Assembly: GCA_020543525.1 (NCBI GenBank)
Contig: JAHYIO010000039.1
Location: 1,860,001 to 1,924,000 of the forward strand
Reading direction: 5' to 3'
Origin: Coriolopsis trogii
Taxonomy: Eukaryota; Basidiomycota; Agaricomycetes; Polyporales; Polyporaceae
Length of the DNA: 64,000 nucleotides
In this document: in pieces, positions 62,857 to 64,000 of the stretch
How positions within the stretch are numbered: the first letter of the stretch is position 1
Layout of the letters: each line of letters starts with the position of its first letter
The notes under the pieces: generated by a model
Seen by the model: the letters and a program-made list of their open reading frames with translations, nothing else
The model's database searches: none
Told to the model about the DNA's origin: nothing
Program-made: the position numbers and the translations under genes

Positions 62857-64000
62857 ATGTTGTCCCTCGCGTCCCTTTTGGGATTCCTGACTCTGTCGCT
62901 GACGACTGGCGTAGTCTCTGCCGCTCAGACGATGCGTATCGCGACCTACAACCTCCGTTACGACTCCAAGCCGGATAGCATCAGCGTCCAGCAGACGTTG
63001 CAGAACCTCCCGGACCCGCTTCAAGCCCCCACATACTATGGTGCCAAGGGCGAGCAGCCATGGAGCACACGGCGCATCAAGGTCTTCCAGCACCTTGAGC
63101 AGGAGGGGGTTGTTCTTGCCGGTGAGTTCATTCGTGATGGCACAGTCGTAGCCACGTCTGAGGAACGTCGAAGGCTTCCAGGAGGCCTTGGTGCGTCAGG
63201 TCACAGATCTCGCGACGCTTTTCGGAGATGGTTGGGGATGGGTCGGTGTCGGCCGTGACGATGGTGTCGCTGCTGGAGAGTTTAGCCCCATATTCTACAA
63301 GAAGTATGTCTTGTCACGCAATTCCTCCGGCGATGGTCGTTTGACCAGTCTTTTACAGGTCAGCTGTGGAGCTTGTCTCAAACGACTCTTTCTGGCTTTC
63401 GTGAGTCCTGCCATCAGCTTCCGCTCGAGTTGCCTCACATACCCATGCGTCTCATCAATGATCAGAAACACGCCTTTCGAGCCGTCCAGGTTCCCAGGAG
63501 CGGGCTCCTTCCGTGTCTGCACTGCCACGAGCATGATCCTGAAAAGCAACCCAGGGGCACCTGTGCACTTCACGTACCTCAACACCCATTTGGATGATCA
63601 ATCAGATGACCAGCGTCGTCTCGCGGCCTCGATGATGCTCGTGCGAGCGCGCTACGAGGCTCACAAGACGGGCGGGCCCGTGATCGTCACTGGCGACTTC
63701 AACAGCCCCGCGACGGGGACTGATTCGGGGGCGTACCAAATCATCACCGGACAGATTCCTCCTGTCGCCGTTAACGCCACCTTTGCGGCCAAGTACGCGG
63801 TCCCGGAAGGCACGCTCCCCGACTTTACCATGGTCGATCTCAAGGGGCAGACGCCTCGCGAAGCAATTTCTGGCGAGTACGCGACCTACACTGGGTTCAA
63901 CGCGCCTGGAGACGCCTCTGTGTACACCCGTATCGACTTCGTGTACGGTGGTAGTAATGGCAAATGGTGAGTGACGCCAGTCTTGTGGCTGCAGTAGATC
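62857..64000 (+). CDS. Secreted endonuclease/exonuclease/phosphatase-fold protein (3' end outside window)
   Basis: EEP-superfamily hydrolase (DNase I-like fold); could act on nucleic acid or phosphoesters. Start at 62857 gives a signal peptide (MLSLASLLGFLTLSLTTGVV, then SAAQ). The first strand MRIATYNLRYDSKPDS has the family's Asn. After an intron, joined by acceptor cgtcgaag, comes GFQEALVRQVTDLATLF with the metal-binding Glu (FQEA). Then GWGWVGVGRDDGVAAGEFSP, ILKSNPGAPVHFTYLNTHLD with the catalytic His (NTHLD), and VIVTGDFNSPATGTDSGAYQ with the D-x-N pair. IDFVYGG near the edge carries an Asp, and a donor (gtgagt) at about 63967 ends the exon. The final strand with the last His is beyond the window. 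Best matches in my knowledge are extracellular fungal EEP proteins; substrate unknown. Confidence 0.87.

Overview
This is a nuclear segment of a filamentous basidiomycete, most likely a wood-decay Agaricomycete (the order is a guess). The genes carry many short introns (about 45-150 bases) with GT-AG ends and tiny coding exons, and spacers are short. Several genes are of types common in mushroom-forming fungi: a FunK1-type kinase, secreted VAO-type flavoproteins, a BAH-PHD protein and a MIC12-type MICOS subunit. There is no sign of bacterial or organellar DNA, and I saw no transposon, CRISPR array or rRNA.

Layout. 1-1382: a secreted FAD-linked oxidoreductase (copy A, minus, runs off the left edge). 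2770-3505: ribosomal protein eL27. 4227-9436: two minus-strand genes, the CAF-1 WD40 subunit (CAC2/p60) and nucleoporin NUP54/57. 9735-11769: a BAH-PHD chromatin protein divergent from NUP54. 12182-14510: an S9 serine peptidase. 15040-16809: a divergent mitochondrial pair, an RNase III-fold mitoribosomal protein and MIC12. 17933-20612: secreted catalase. 21228-24748: a divergent chitin synthase. 25845-28540: a divergent pair, eIF2-beta and ATP synthase gamma. 29032-32245: BRO1/ALIX. 32969-35085 and 36435-38635: two more FAD oxidoreductases in tandem (copies B and C); B carries a frame-breaking deletion. 41051-44521: FunK1 kinase. 46337-48256: CaM-kinase, with a small candidate gene just upstream. 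50584-50666: intron-containing tRNA-Arg(CCG). 50774-52203: MYND-finger protein. 52310-53969: BAHD-type acyltransferase. 54351-57014: AAA+ ATPase. 58787-61512: coiled-coil, proline-rich protein of unknown role. 62857 to the right edge: secreted endonuclease/exonuclease/phosphatase-fold enzyme.

Most of these are housekeeping genes (translation, chromatin assembly, nuclear pore, mitochondrial structure and energy, endosomal sorting) mixed with secreted or wall-related genes (three flavin oxidoreductases, catalase, chitin synthase, EEP enzyme). If the FAD enzymes are oxidases they would make peroxide outside the cell and the secreted catalase could remove it; that link is inference from co-location and signal peptides. 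The larger spacers (38.6-41.0, 44.5-46.3, 48.7-50.6 and 57.0-58.8 kb) hold nothing I can defend as a gene. I found no wholly new system. The observations best worth a check are the broken middle FAD copy, the truncated chitin synthase N-terminus, the micro-exons, the divergent mitochondrial gene pair and the unrecognised coiled-coil protein.
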